A stretch of 56,581 nt of DNA, taken from UBA4055 sp964648295 (GTDB lineage Bacteria > UBA4055). The position numbers and the translations under genes are program-made. The stretch's first letter is position 1. Every line of letters starts with the position of its first letter. The notes below the pieces were generated by a model that saw only the letters and a program-made list of their open reading frames with translations, ran no database searches and was not told where the DNA came from. Location: assembly GCA_964648295.1 (NCBI GenBank), contig CAZYNH010000015.1:1-56581 (forward strand), given 5' to 3'. This document shows, in pieces, positions 8,871 through 17,308 of the stretch.

Positions 8871-9785
8871 ATGCGCAGGATGTTAATTTTAATTATTACA
8901 ATGTCGGCTTGTTCTTTCGCAGATTCAGGATTGAGTTTTTTAAGAACGGAGAAAACACCTGAAATTATCTCGACCGCCCAAACATCATATCTTTTTTCCG
9001 GTACTGCCGCGAACTCGGGTTACAATCCCGGATCAGTATTAGGTTCCCAAACCTTCGAGGGCCGCGTATCATACTCTTCACCGGAACAGGATGAGTCAGT
9101 TATTGATTTGTCAGGGTCATACAGCGATCAGAAAACACTGTACGGGTTTCAGATATCATATATGAACATTTCAGACCTTGACGGCAGGGAGGTACCCTCC
9201 GATGAGCCGGCATATAAATTCGACTCCAGAAATCTTATTGCTTCATTTACATACGCAAGAAATATTATTTACGGGATCAATGCCGGTATAACCGGTAAAT
9301 ATATTTTTGAAAAGATCGAATACGACGACGCTTCCGGTTTTGCCTTATCCGCAGGCATATTCAGAGAAAACATTTTTCTAGACGGCCTGAATGTAGGTCT
9401 TGCCGTTAACAATATCGGAAGTATGGATAAACTCGATAAAGAATCCTCAGATCTGCCGTCCGACCTGCTTTTCGGAACAGGTTACAGAGATTACTTCGCC
9501 GATAATTTCACGCTAAGCGCAGCGAACAGCGCAAGATATCTTTTAAAAGACGGATCGCTGGAGAATTTTACAGGCCTTGAGTTAGCTTATCAGGATATGG
9601 TGTTCATAAGGTTCGGCTACAGAGCCCATAATGATGGAATGCCTTTTTCGACAGGGCTGGGATTTTTATTAAACAACATAAGTTTCGACTATTCCTATAC
9701 ACCTTTTTCGGATGATGCGATTAGCGACGCACACGCCGTCTCGGTCGGATATTCGTTCAGAAAAAACAGCGGTGAAGGTAAATGA
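8871..9785 (+). CDS. second PorV/PorQ-like outer-membrane protein
   Basis: The 304-residue protein begins with a signal peptide (MLILIITMSACSFADS) and then has TSYLFSGTAANSGYNPGSVLG, a looser version of the PorV/PorQ opening. Regular beta-strands follow, including GINAGITGKYIFEKI, GLNVGLAVNNIG and the end SVGYSFRKNSGEGK. It is probably a beta-barrel of about 14 strands, paralogous to its upstream neighbour. AAGGAA precedes the ATG by five bases. Its stop overlaps the next start by four bases. The family is moderately sure; a specific function is not visible. Confidence 0.65.
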   Translation: MRRMLILIITMSACSFADSGLSFLRTEKTPEIISTAQTSYLFSGTAANSGYNPGSVLGSQTFEGRVSYSSPEQDESVIDLSGSYSDQKTLYGFQISYMNISDLDGREVPSDEPAYKFDSRNLIASFTYARNIIYGINAGITGKYIFEKIEYDDASGFALSAGIFRENIFLDGLNVGLAVNNIGSMDKLDKESSDLPSDLLFGTGYRDYFADNFTLSAANSARYLLKDGSLENFTGLELAYQDMVFIRFGYRAHNDGMPFSTGLGFLLNNISFDYSYTPFSDDAISDAHAVSVGYSFRKNSGEGK

Positions 9786-10729
9786 ACAAACCTGTGATCG
9801 GAATAAGCAAATGCCTGCTTGGAGAAAATGTCCGTTACGACGGAGGACACAAACTCGACCGTTTTCTGAGGGATGTTCTGGGTCAGTTCGTCGAATTCGT
9901 TCCGGTTTGTCCTGAGTACGAATGCGGGCTTTCGATCCCGCGCGAAGCGATGAGGCTGGTTGACTTTGACGGCGATATCAAACTTATGACGCAGAAAACG
10001 GCAAAAGACATAACTCCTCAGATGAAAAGCTGGATGGGTCCGGTGCTCGAAGAACTTGGTAAAAAGAAGCTTTGCGGATTTGTGTTCAAGGCGAACTCGC
10101 CATCGTCGGGCATGGAGCGGGTGAAGGTCTATAACGAAAAAGGGTACTCATCTAAGATCGGCGTGGGAATATTCGCCGATGCCTTTATGAAAAAATTCCC
10201 GCACATTCCCGTTGAGGAAGAGGGCAGATTAAACGACGACGGCCTCAGAGAGAATTTTATCGAAAGGATATTTGTATTCCAGAGGTGGAATGAGCTTATT
10301 GAGGGGAAAAAAACAGTCGGCGGTCTTGTAAGATTCCATACCGAGCATAAATATCTGATAATGTCCCATTCTGACACAGGATTAAGAGAGCTTGGGAAAC
10401 TTGTCGCGGCCGCAAAGAACTTTCCCATAAACGAAGTTTACGACAAATACCTCGAGCTTCTTTCGAAGTATCTGAAACTTTCAGCTACAAGGAAAAAGAA
10501 CACAAATGTACTCCAGCACATCATGGGATATTTCAAAAATGACCTCACGACCGATGAAAAAGCCGAGCTTAACGAAGTCATAACAAAATATCACGACGGA
10601 CTCGTTCCCCAGATCGTCCCCATCACTCTTCTAAATCATTATGTCAGAAAATATAAACCCGAATATCTTGCCGATCAGCTATATCTGAACCCGCATCCGC
10701 TCGAGCTCAAGCTCAGGAATCATGCGTAA
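9782..10729 (+). CDS. DUF523-DUF1722 protein (TudS/RudS-type desulfidase)
   Basis: The 315-residue protein joins an N-terminal DUF523 domain (IGISKCLLGENVRYDGGHK, then VPVCPEYECGLSIPRE) to a C-terminal DUF1722/YbgA domain (about 165-310). DUF523 proteins related to TudS carry a [4Fe-4S] cluster on three cysteines and remove sulfur from thiouracil or 2-thiouridine, and DUF1722-fused forms have been linked to tRNA 2-thiouridine. Cys11, Cys43 and Cys98 are the obvious cluster ligands here, with Cys48 extra. The start overlaps the preceding barrel gene by four bases, so a tRNA/nucleobase enzyme is co-translated with surface genes, which is unexpected. Family certain; exact substrate inferred. Confidence 0.85.
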   Translation: MNKPVIGISKCLLGENVRYDGGHKLDRFLRDVLGQFVEFVPVCPEYECGLSIPREAMRLVDFDGDIKLMTQKTAKDITPQMKSWMGPVLEELGKKKLCGFVFKANSPSSGMERVKVYNEKGYSSKIGVGIFADAFMKKFPHIPVEEEGRLNDDGLRENFIERIFVFQRWNELIEGKKTVGGLVRFHTEHKYLIMSHSDTGLRELGKLVAAAKNFPINEVYDKYLELLSKYLKLSATRKKNTNVLQHIMGYFKNDLTTDEKAELNEVITKYHDGLVPQIVPITLLNHYVRKYKPEYLADQLYLNPHPLELKLRNHA

Positions 10730-10755
10730 AAAAAGGGGGTTCGAATTGAACCCCC
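10728..10755 (-). terminator. intrinsic terminator of htpG
   Basis: An 8-bp perfect stem GGGGGTTC/GAACCCCC with a five-base loop is followed on the minus strand by seven U. It lies between the convergent desulfidase and htpG genes. The U-run is on the minus side, so it serves htpG. Confidence 0.85.
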
Positions 10756-10763
10756 GCCAGAAC

Positions 10764-12704
10764 TTATTTCTTTGCTTCCATGGACATCAGATCGGCCATC
10801 TTTCTGGCGAACCTGACAGGATCTTTTGGTATCGCACCTTCGGCTAACAGAGCCTGGTCGTACAGGAGTTCGGAATAATCCTTTAATCTCGGATCGTCTT
10901 TGTCTTTTTCGTATATCGAATTAAGGGATTCGTACAGCGGATGCGCCGGATTTATTTCGAGTATCCTCTTTGTTTTAGGCACTTCCTGGTTCATTGCTTT
11001 GAACATTTTTTCCATATTCGGCGTCATTCCATGCTCTTCGGAAACAAGGCACACCGCGCTTGATGTAAGCCTTGTTGATACACGGACCTCTTTTATATCT
11101 TCTTTCAAGTGATCTTTCATCAGATCAAAAAGCGACTTGAATTTCTTCGTGATCTTCTCGGTTTCTTTCTTTACTTCCTCGGTCTCGCCCAGGTCGATCT
11201 CGCCTTTTCCGATGGATTTGATCTCTTTCTTCTCGTATTCAGTAAGATTGTTCGTAACGAATTCATCTATCGGGTCGGTAAAGAAAAGGACTTCGTAATC
11301 TTTAGTTTTAAATCTTTCAAGGTGAGGTGAATTTTCAAGTATATCTCTTTTTTCCCCCGCAATGTAGTAAATGTCCTTCTGACCCTCAGGCATTCTTGAA
11401 ACATATTCCTTAAGGCTCGTGAGCTTTCCTTTATCGGTCTTTGTTGATTCGAACATCACCAGATCGGAGAGTTTTTCTTTATTTTCGTAATCCGTGTACA
11501 GACCCTCTTTCAAAACTTTTCCGAAAGACGAGTAGAATTCAATATATTTCTCAGGCTCTTTCTCTTTCATTTTCTTGAGAGTTTCGAGTATCTTCTTCAC
11601 CAAATTAGTTTTGATCTTTTCAAGCATCTTGTCTTCCTGAAGGATCTCTCTTGAAACGTTCAGCGGTAGATCAGCCGAATCAACTACGCCTTTTATGAAC
11701 CTGAGATATTCGGGCAGAAGGTTTTTATTGTCGTCCATTATAAATACGTTCTTTATATACAGATTGACACCGATCTTAGCTTCTCTCCAGAACATGTCGA
11801 AAGGAGCTTTTTTCGGAATGAAAAGAAGCGCCTTGTATGAAAGTACTCCTTCCACGCTCAGATGTATTCTTTCGAGCGGCTCTTCCCAGTCGTGTGAAAT
11901 ATGTTTGTAAAATTCTTTGTATTCGTCGTCCTTAATGTCTTTTTTGTCTTTCTGCCAGATCGCTTTCATTGAGTTTAAGGTCTGCTCTTCAAATTTAGTT
12001 ACCGACTCAGCGTCCTTGATCTCCTTTCCGTCTTTATCTTTAGGTTTTTCTTCTCTTTTAACCGTCATAAGAATGGGATAGGAAATGTAGTCAGAATATT
12101 TCTTGACGATGTCCTTTATCTTCCATTCAGAAGCGAATTCTTTATTTTCTGAGTTAAGGTATAAAATTATTTCCGTTCCCCTTTCAGTTCTATCGGACTC
12201 ATCCACGGTGAATTTCTCTTTTCCGTCAGACTCCCATTTTACGGCCGGTTCTTTACTGCTTGCCCTTTTTGAATTGATAACTATCCTTTCAGACACAATG
12301 AATGCTGAGTAAAATCCCACTCCGAACTGGCCGATGAGCTGGTCGGTATTCGCGTCCTTCTCCTTTGACTTAATGTCTTTTATCTTTGCCAGGAATTCTT
12401 TTGTTCCGGATTTAGCTATCGTTCCGATATTGTCGATGATCTCTTCCTTTGTCATACCTATACCGTTGTCGGATATGCTTATCGTTCCCGCGTCGCTGTC
12501 GAAATTCAGTCTGATCTTAAGGTCGGTATCATTCTCAAGTATTTTTTTGTCCCTCAGACCTTCAAGCCTGAGTTTGTCAAGCGCGTCGGAGGCGTTGGAC
12601 ACAAGCTCCCTTATGAATATCTCCTTGTTTGAGTAAAGTGAGTGCGTAACCAGTTCGAGTAATTGACTCACTTCAGTCTTGAATTTCATTGTGCTTTTCG
12701 TCAT
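10764..12704 (-). CDS. htpG: molecular chaperone HtpG (Hsp90)
   Basis: This is an ATP-dependent cytosolic chaperone of 646 residues, the normal HtpG length. The N-terminal GHKL ATPase shows [20 protein letters not shown], the ATP-binding [12 protein letters not shown], and [13 protein letters not shown]. The middle domain carries the catalytic-loop region [11 protein letters not shown], and the C-terminal dimerisation domain follows to the end. A GAGG lies six bases before the ATG. I looked upstream for a CIRCE heat-shock element and did not find one. Single gene with its own terminator; divergent from the peptidase gene. Confidence 0.97.
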
Positions 12705-12790
12705 TTTTTCCTCTTTATTTTAATTAATTTTTTAGCCCTTATCTTAGTATGCAAAAATAGAGCCAAAAGGATATCAGGCATGGATCGGAC

Positions 12791-12828
12791 CTGACAGACG
12801 GATCGTTAGAGCTGACAGATAATGTCAG
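12791..12828. promoter_or_regulatory. triple CTGACA motif between htpG and peptidase
   Basis: CTGACAG occurs at 12791-12797 and again at 12812-12818, 21 bp apart (two helical turns). An inverted copy TGTCAG at 12823-12828 forms a perfect 6-bp stem with the second. All lie in the 183-bp divergent gap, suggesting an operator for one or both genes. No known regulator is recognised. Confidence 0.4.
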
Positions 12829-12887
12829 AAAAAATATTATGAATTTATCAGAATTATTATTATAATTCAGAAAAAAGAGGTGTCGGC

Positions 12888-14528
12888 ATGAAGAAAATAG
12901 AAACAGGAATAACCGTTCTTTTATCATTTATGTTCATTCTTACGGCGCAGTCATTACCTTCAAGTTTCGATCTTCGTGATTATAACGGCAATAATTATGT
13001 TACTGCTGTAAAACATCAGCAGGGCGGAACGTGCTGGACGCACGGCGCTATGGCAAGTATAGAGAGCAATCTTCTGATGTTGGGGGAGTGGGATTGGTAC
13101 CTGGAGGGAGGCGAACCTGACCTTGCCGAGTATCATCTGGACTGGTGGAACGGGTTTAATCAGTTCAATAACGACGATATCCTGCCAGACACAGGGGAAG
13201 GTCTTGAAGTCCACATGGGCGGAGATTATCTTGTAACAGCCGCTTACACGACGAGAGGAGAGGGAGCAGTAAGTAATAGTGAGGCACAATCTTATGATAC
13301 TCCGCCGGACAGATACAATGATAATCTAGGTGCCTGGTACAGAAAGTACTTTCCTTATGATATTGAGTGGTACACGATGGATGAGAACCTGAACGGAATT
13401 GATCTGATAAAAGAAAAGATCATGACCCACGGAGCCATAGGTACCTGCATGATGTTCGACAGCGGGTTTATTCAGGATTACATACATTATCAGCCGCCGT
13501 CAGACGATCAGGAACCGAATCATGCGGTGGCCATAATCGGCTGGGACGACGACAAAATAACTCAGGCGCCGGAAGGTCCAGGAGCATGGCTGGTCAAGAA
13601 CAGCTGGGGAACAGGCTGGGGGATTGGCGGATATTTCTGGATTTCATATTATGACAAGCACTCCTGCAAACATCCTGAAATGGGTGCTATATCGTTCCAG
13701 AATGTGAAAGCATACGATCACACGACCAGCAGGGATCATGTGGCATACCATGATTATCACGGATGGAGAGACACGATGAAGGATTGCAAAGAGGCTTTTA
13801 ATGTGTTTGATATGGGAAGATGGCTTTATATCAATAATATCAGTTTTTATACAGCAGAAGACCATGTTGACTACACTGTAACTCTTTACGACACTTTTCA
13901 GGACGGTGAACTCGGTGATATGCTGAAAACAGTCAGCGGACATATTGACCACAAAGGATTTCACGCAATTGATTTTCCTTACTCATTCGGTGAGTATGAC
14001 CCCGGTTATGTATATGTTTATCTCAATTTATCCAAAGGCGGGCAGCCTTATGACAGAACTTCGGAGATCCCCGTTCTTCTCGGATCGAAAAATAAAGCTC
14101 TTGTGAGATCAACAGCGTCTCGGGGAGAAAGTTTTTACAGGACCGGTGAAAACTGGGTCGACATGCAGGATTATACCGGAGATGACTATCCGGGAACTTC
14201 AAATTTCTGTATTAAAATAATGTACTCAACACCTTGCGCGGTCGAAGATGATCGCATACCCGATTCGACCGGTCTGTTCCAGAACTATCCGAACCCTTTT
14301 AATCCTGAAACAGTTATATCGTTCATTTTAAAAGAAAACGCAAAAATAAGGCTTACGATATATAATATGAAGGGAGAAACAGTCAAAAATATTCTCGACG
14401 GCGAACATAGATCAGGCTTTCACAGAGTGAATTTTAATGCCGGTGAACTTACGAGCGGGATATATTTTTATGCTCTTGATGTTAACGGTATAAGAGCAGA
14501 TTTTAGAAAAATGGTGCTGATAAGGTAA
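12888..14528 (+). CDS. secreted C1 (papain-type) cysteine peptidase with sorting tail
   Basis: The 546-residue protein has a signal peptide (about 1-22) followed almost at once by the mature C1 domain (SLPSSFDLRD), with no long propeptide. The catalytic residues are visible: Cys49 in VKHQQGGTCWTHG, His212 in NHAVAIIGWDDD and Asn238 in LVKNSWGTGWG. The oxyanion Gln44 sits one residue closer to Cys than in papain. A lectin-like beta domain (about 265-450) follows, typical of bacterial C1 peptidases. The last ~90 residues (FQNYPNPFNPETVISF ... LTSGIYFYALD) are a type IX-like sorting domain, so the enzyme should reach the surface or medium. An AGAGG precedes the ATG. Confidence 0.9.
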   Translation: MKKIETGITVLLSFMFILTAQSLPSSFDLRDYNGNNYVTAVKHQQGGTCWTHGAMASIESNLLMLGEWDWYLEGGEPDLAEYHLDWWNGFNQFNNDDILPDTGEGLEVHMGGDYLVTAAYTTRGEGAVSNSEAQSYDTPPDRYNDNLGAWYRKYFPYDIEWYTMDENLNGIDLIKEKIMTHGAIGTCMMFDSGFIQDYIHYQPPSDDQEPNHAVAIIGWDDDKITQAPEGPGAWLVKNSWGTGWGIGGYFWISYYDKHSCKHPEMGAISFQNVKAYDHTTSRDHVAYHDYHGWRDTMKDCKEAFNVFDMGRWLYINNISFYTAEDHVDYTVTLYDTFQDGELGDMLKTVSGHIDHKGFHAIDFPYSFGEYDPGYVYVYLNLSKGGQPYDRTSEIPVLLGSKNKALVRSTASRGESFYRTGENWVDMQDYTGDDYPGTSNFCIKIMYSTPCAVEDDRIPDSTGLFQNYPNPFNPETVISFILKENAKIRLTIYNMKGETVKNILDGEHRSGFHRVNFNAGELTSGIYFYALDVNGIRADFRKMVLIR

Positions 14529-14603
14529 AGAAATACAGACGTTTAAGTTGCACGCCTAAAGGGAATTTCTTACTTTTCATTCCAAAAAACGGGGATTTGA
14601 AAT

Positions 14604-15170
14604 ATGGATATAAATCTGCAGACAACGCTTTTGATACCCTTGCTTATCTGTCTGGCGAGGATAGCAGATGTGTCGATCGGGACACTTAAAATAATCTTTG
14701 TCGCAAAAGGGTACAGGTATATTGCTCCGTTCCTGGCATTCTTCGAGATAATAATCTGGATATTCGCGATAGGTCAGGTAATGAAGAATCTCAACAATAT
14801 ACCAAATATGATTGGATATGCCCTCGGTTTCGCGATAGGCAATTTTGTCGGAATGGTCATAGAGAACAGGCTCGCCCTGGGAAAAGTCGTCATAAGGATA
14901 ATAACTAAATCGGGCGCTGAGGAACTCGTATCGCATCTCAGAGAGTCAAAATACGGTGTGACCGTCAGCCCGGCTGAGGGGGCACAGGGGCCTGTAAGCA
15001 TAATATTTATGGTTATCAACCGCTCCGATGTAAATAATATAGTTAAGATAGTTAAAGATTATAATCCTAAGGCCTTTTATTCCATCGAAGATGTAAGGTT
15101 TGTTTCAGAAGGTGTTTTCCCGCGCAAAAGATCAAAGGTGGAAAGCATGCTTAACATGAAAAAAGGTTAG
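14604..15170 (+). CDS. DUF5698/DUF2179 membrane protein (UPF0316, YebE-like)
   Basis: The 188-residue protein has three membrane helices (about 8-30, 38-58, 66-85) in the DUF5698 region (CLARIADVSIGTLKIIFVAKG is characteristic), followed by a soluble C-terminal DUF2179 domain with alpha/beta character (VTVSPAEGAQGPVSIIFMVI). The family is widespread and its function is unknown; the DUF2179 domain occurs in other membrane proteins as a possible ligand sensor. GGGG about ten bases before the ATG supports the start. Single gene, convergent with the barrel gene four bases away. Confidence 0.85.
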   Translation: MDINLQTTLLIPLLICLARIADVSIGTLKIIFVAKGYRYIAPFLAFFEIIIWIFAIGQVMKNLNNIPNMIGYALGFAIGNFVGMVIENRLALGKVVIRIITKSGAEELVSHLRESKYGVTVSPAEGAQGPVSIIFMVINRSDVNNIVKIVKDYNPKAFYSIEDVRFVSEGVFPRKRSKVESMLNMKKG

Positions 15171-15174
15171 AAGG

Positions 15175-15726
15175 TCAGAAAAGGAAGCCGATTCCCATTC
15201 CGGCACCGAGCTTAGTCACTCTTTTAAGCTCATTGTACCTGAAATTTCCATCTATGAAAGTATCAATATCGTCCTCAAAGAACTTATATCCTATGTCGAA
15301 ATTATAAATAAAATGTCCTCTATAGAACTCAACCCCTAATCCGGTACCGATGTTGTAAGAATAAGTAATCGATTCAGTTTTCATTTCGGCCGTGCTGTCA
15401 ATATCGCTGTCATAGTAATAGTACCCTCCGACCAGCCAGAATATGCCCATTCTTTCAGTTCTGTAAACAAACCTGTGAAATTCTATTCCGAAATCGTAAT
15501 TGAATATAGACGAAGTTTCACCACTTTTAGTCCTTTCATAATAGTATACCACACCCATCATCTGGGCTCTGAAGTCATCTCCGAGTTTTCTGGAATAGTA
15601 AATTCCGTAACCTGATATATTTGAAGCTTTGAGCCCGGCTGAATTAAAGTACTCAGTTCCATAGCTACCGTCATAAGCGAAAATTATTACAGGCAGAATC
15701 GTTATCAGAAAAATTATTAATCTCAT
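15175..15726 (-). CDS. small outer-membrane beta-barrel, paralogue 1
   Basis: The 183-residue protein has a signal peptide (LIIFLITILPVIIFAYDG) and about eight amphipathic strands rich in Tyr, ending GAGMGIGFLF with a C-terminal Phe. It shares the opening LKASNISGYGIYYSRKLGDD with the neighbour's AKFSNISGYGLSFSKRLFDN, so the two are tandem paralogues. The pattern fits an OmpA/OmpW-like 8-stranded porin-family barrel, but no specific family is recognised. It starts 16 bases after the upstream stop. Confidence 0.65.
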   Translation of the reverse strand: MRLIIFLITILPVIIFAYDGSYGTEYFNSAGLKASNISGYGIYYSRKLGDDFRAQMMGVVYYYERTKSGETSSIFNYDFGIEFHRFVYRTERMGIFWLVGGYYYYDSDIDSTAEMKTESITYSYNIGTGLGVEFYRGHFIYNFDIGYKFFEDDIDTFIDGNFRYNELKRVTKLGAGMGIGFLF

Positions 15727-15742
15727 TCATTGCACCATTGGA

Positions 15743-16327
15743 TCAGTAGAGATATGAAATGCCCATCCCGAGCCCTACTGTCGTGTTATTTTCTTCTACG
15801 GGAATACCAGATTCTTTGCCGTCGGAATGTTCGAATCTGTATCCTATGTCAATATTAAAAGACAGTCTCTTTTTGGTAATGAACTCAATTCCTACCCCAA
15901 TACCCCCTGCTACCTTGTCGAATTCATCGTCGGTTTCGGTATAGAGAACGCCCGCATAATTTTTTGTCTTATGTGTATTCTGTGTTTTTGAGAAAAAGAT
16001 GCCACCCAGTGCGTAAATTCTTGTGCTTTCACCTTTGAACAAGTCCCTCTGGAGTTCTATCCCGTAATCGTAAATAATGTTTTTTGAATCTTCAAGAATG
16101 CTGTCTTTGAAACCTTTAACATATTCATCGTAAAAAACTATCCCGCTCAATTCAACATTGTAATTATCGAACAAGCGTTTTGAGAAGCTCAGTCCATAGC
16201 CTGATATATTTGAAAATTTTGCTCCTATAGAGTTCTTCGGCAGGTAATCAGAATTTTTTGCTTCACCGGTTTGAGCAAAACACATAAATATCGCAGTCAG
16301 GATCGGTATAAGAATAATTTTTTTCAT
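15743..16327 (-). CDS. small outer-membrane beta-barrel, paralogue 2
   Basis: The 194-residue protein has a signal peptide ending near CFAQTGEA. It then has about eight beta-strands (YNVELSGIVFYDEY, NIIYDYGIELQRDL, RLSFNIDIGYRF) and the end VGLGMGISYLY. It is a tandem paralogue of the downstream gene, sharing SNISGYG and the D-(F/Y)-GIE strand. It lies 21 bases after the upstream barrel gene, so the three may form one transcript. Function unknown; a sensor-like or structural 8-strand barrel is likely. Confidence 0.65.
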   Translation of the reverse strand: MKKIILIPILTAIFMCFAQTGEAKNSDYLPKNSIGAKFSNISGYGLSFSKRLFDNYNVELSGIVFYDEYVKGFKDSILEDSKNIIYDYGIELQRDLFKGESTRIYALGGIFFSKTQNTHKTKNYAGVLYTETDDEFDKVAGGIGVGIEFITKKRLSFNIDIGYRFEHSDGKESGIPVEENNTTVGLGMGISYLY

Positions 16328-16348
16328 AATATTCCTTCATGTTTAATT

Positions 16349-17206
16349 TTAAAAATGATATGTCAGGCTGACTAGCGGGATAAAAAGCCATATATCTCCG
16401 TCATCCGATTCGATATCAAAGAATTTAACGGCTGCCATGTCCGCGGATATCTTTTCTCCAAAAAAGCGGAGTCCGAATATCATAAGTCCATCGGTTTTGA
16501 TATCGTCAAAAATGCCTCCGTTCAGATACTCTACAATGAATTTTGAGCTTTCTGAGATTCTGTATGTAAGACCCAGCCCGAAACTGAATATTGATTCCGC
16601 GCCTTTTGTTTCAGTTGAAGTTAAACCTCCAAGATAAAGATTTGCTGTAGACCTAGGGCTGAGATAATAGTTGTACGCAGTACCGTAAGTAATAAGGCCG
16701 ACATCGGGGTGATCCATAACTGTTGTGTATGTGCCCATGAAACTGACATTCTGCCTGTAGGTATCTCTAAAGACATTAAGCTTGGCACCCAGTGTAAGCG
16801 GCCCCTTTGTCAGCATCTCTGGCACGATCGGGAAAAAAAATCCCGTAGAAATGTGCAGGTTCTCAATAGGAGTGTAACCGACATTCATATAAAAAAGTTC
16901 ATAGCTTGAGACATACCAAGTACCTTTAGGATTGGTCTCTGCAGAGGGCATGAAAAGAAGCGAACAGTGGTTAGGATCGTCATATCTGTATCCAGTTCTT
17001 TCATCCAGTTCTGTAACAATCTTAATATCTGATCTTTTAATTTTCATTTCACCGAAAGTGTCAGAAATAACGGTCACTATGTCATCGTCTTCGCTTACTA
17101 TCTCGCAGGTTATCCTTTCTCCGCTTTTAAGCTCGATTATCTTTTTTGCGAACGATGTCTGGATGAACAAAAAAAATACCAGTATCGTCAAAAGCAATTT
17201 TTTCAT
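16349..17206 (-). CDS. outer-membrane beta-barrel with N-terminal Sm/SH3-like strand domain
   Basis: The 285-residue protein has a clean signal peptide (LLLTILVFFLFIQTSFA). A short ~45-residue domain KKIIELKSGERITCEIVSE follows, resembling the small beta-barrel (Sm-like) domains found at the N-terminus of some surface proteins. A beta-barrel of about ten strands ends in PLVSLTYHF with a terminal Phe. The reading frame opens at 17221, but GGAG six bases before the ATG at 17206 decides the start. The upstream terminator at 17262-17287 means it begins a new transcription unit. Confidence 0.7.
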   Translation of the reverse strand: MKKLLLTILVFFLFIQTSFAKKIIELKSGERITCEIVSEDDDIVTVISDTFGEMKIKRSDIKIVTELDERTGYRYDDPNHCSLLFMPSAETNPKGTWYVSSYELFYMNVGYTPIENLHISTGFFFPIVPEMLTKGPLTLGAKLNVFRDTYRQNVSFMGTYTTVMDHPDVGLITYGTAYNYYLSPRSTANLYLGGLTSTETKGAESIFSFGLGLTYRISESSKFIVEYLNGGIFDDIKTDGLMIFGLRFFGEKISADMAAVKFFDIESDDGDIWLFIPLVSLTYHF

Positions 17207-17261
17207 AATATACTCCATCAAGTTAACGGTAAGTTACGAAAATAAACTGACTAATCCAAAT

Positions 17262-17287
17262 AAAAAAAGGGCGGAAAATTTCCGCCC
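17262..17287 (-). terminator. intrinsic terminator of repeat protein gene
   Basis: The stem GGGCGGAA/TTCCGCCC with a three-base loop is followed on the minus strand by seven U. It lies 22 bases past the stop of the gene at 17309. The hairpin is nearly the same as the one at 33394-33418. Confidence 0.9.
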
Positions 17288-17308
17288 TAGTCTTACTACG
17301 CATCTGTT

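Noticed and set aside
12705..12887. CIRCE heat-shock element before htpG
   Set aside because: No TTAGCACTC-N9-GAGTGCTAA or close variant is present.
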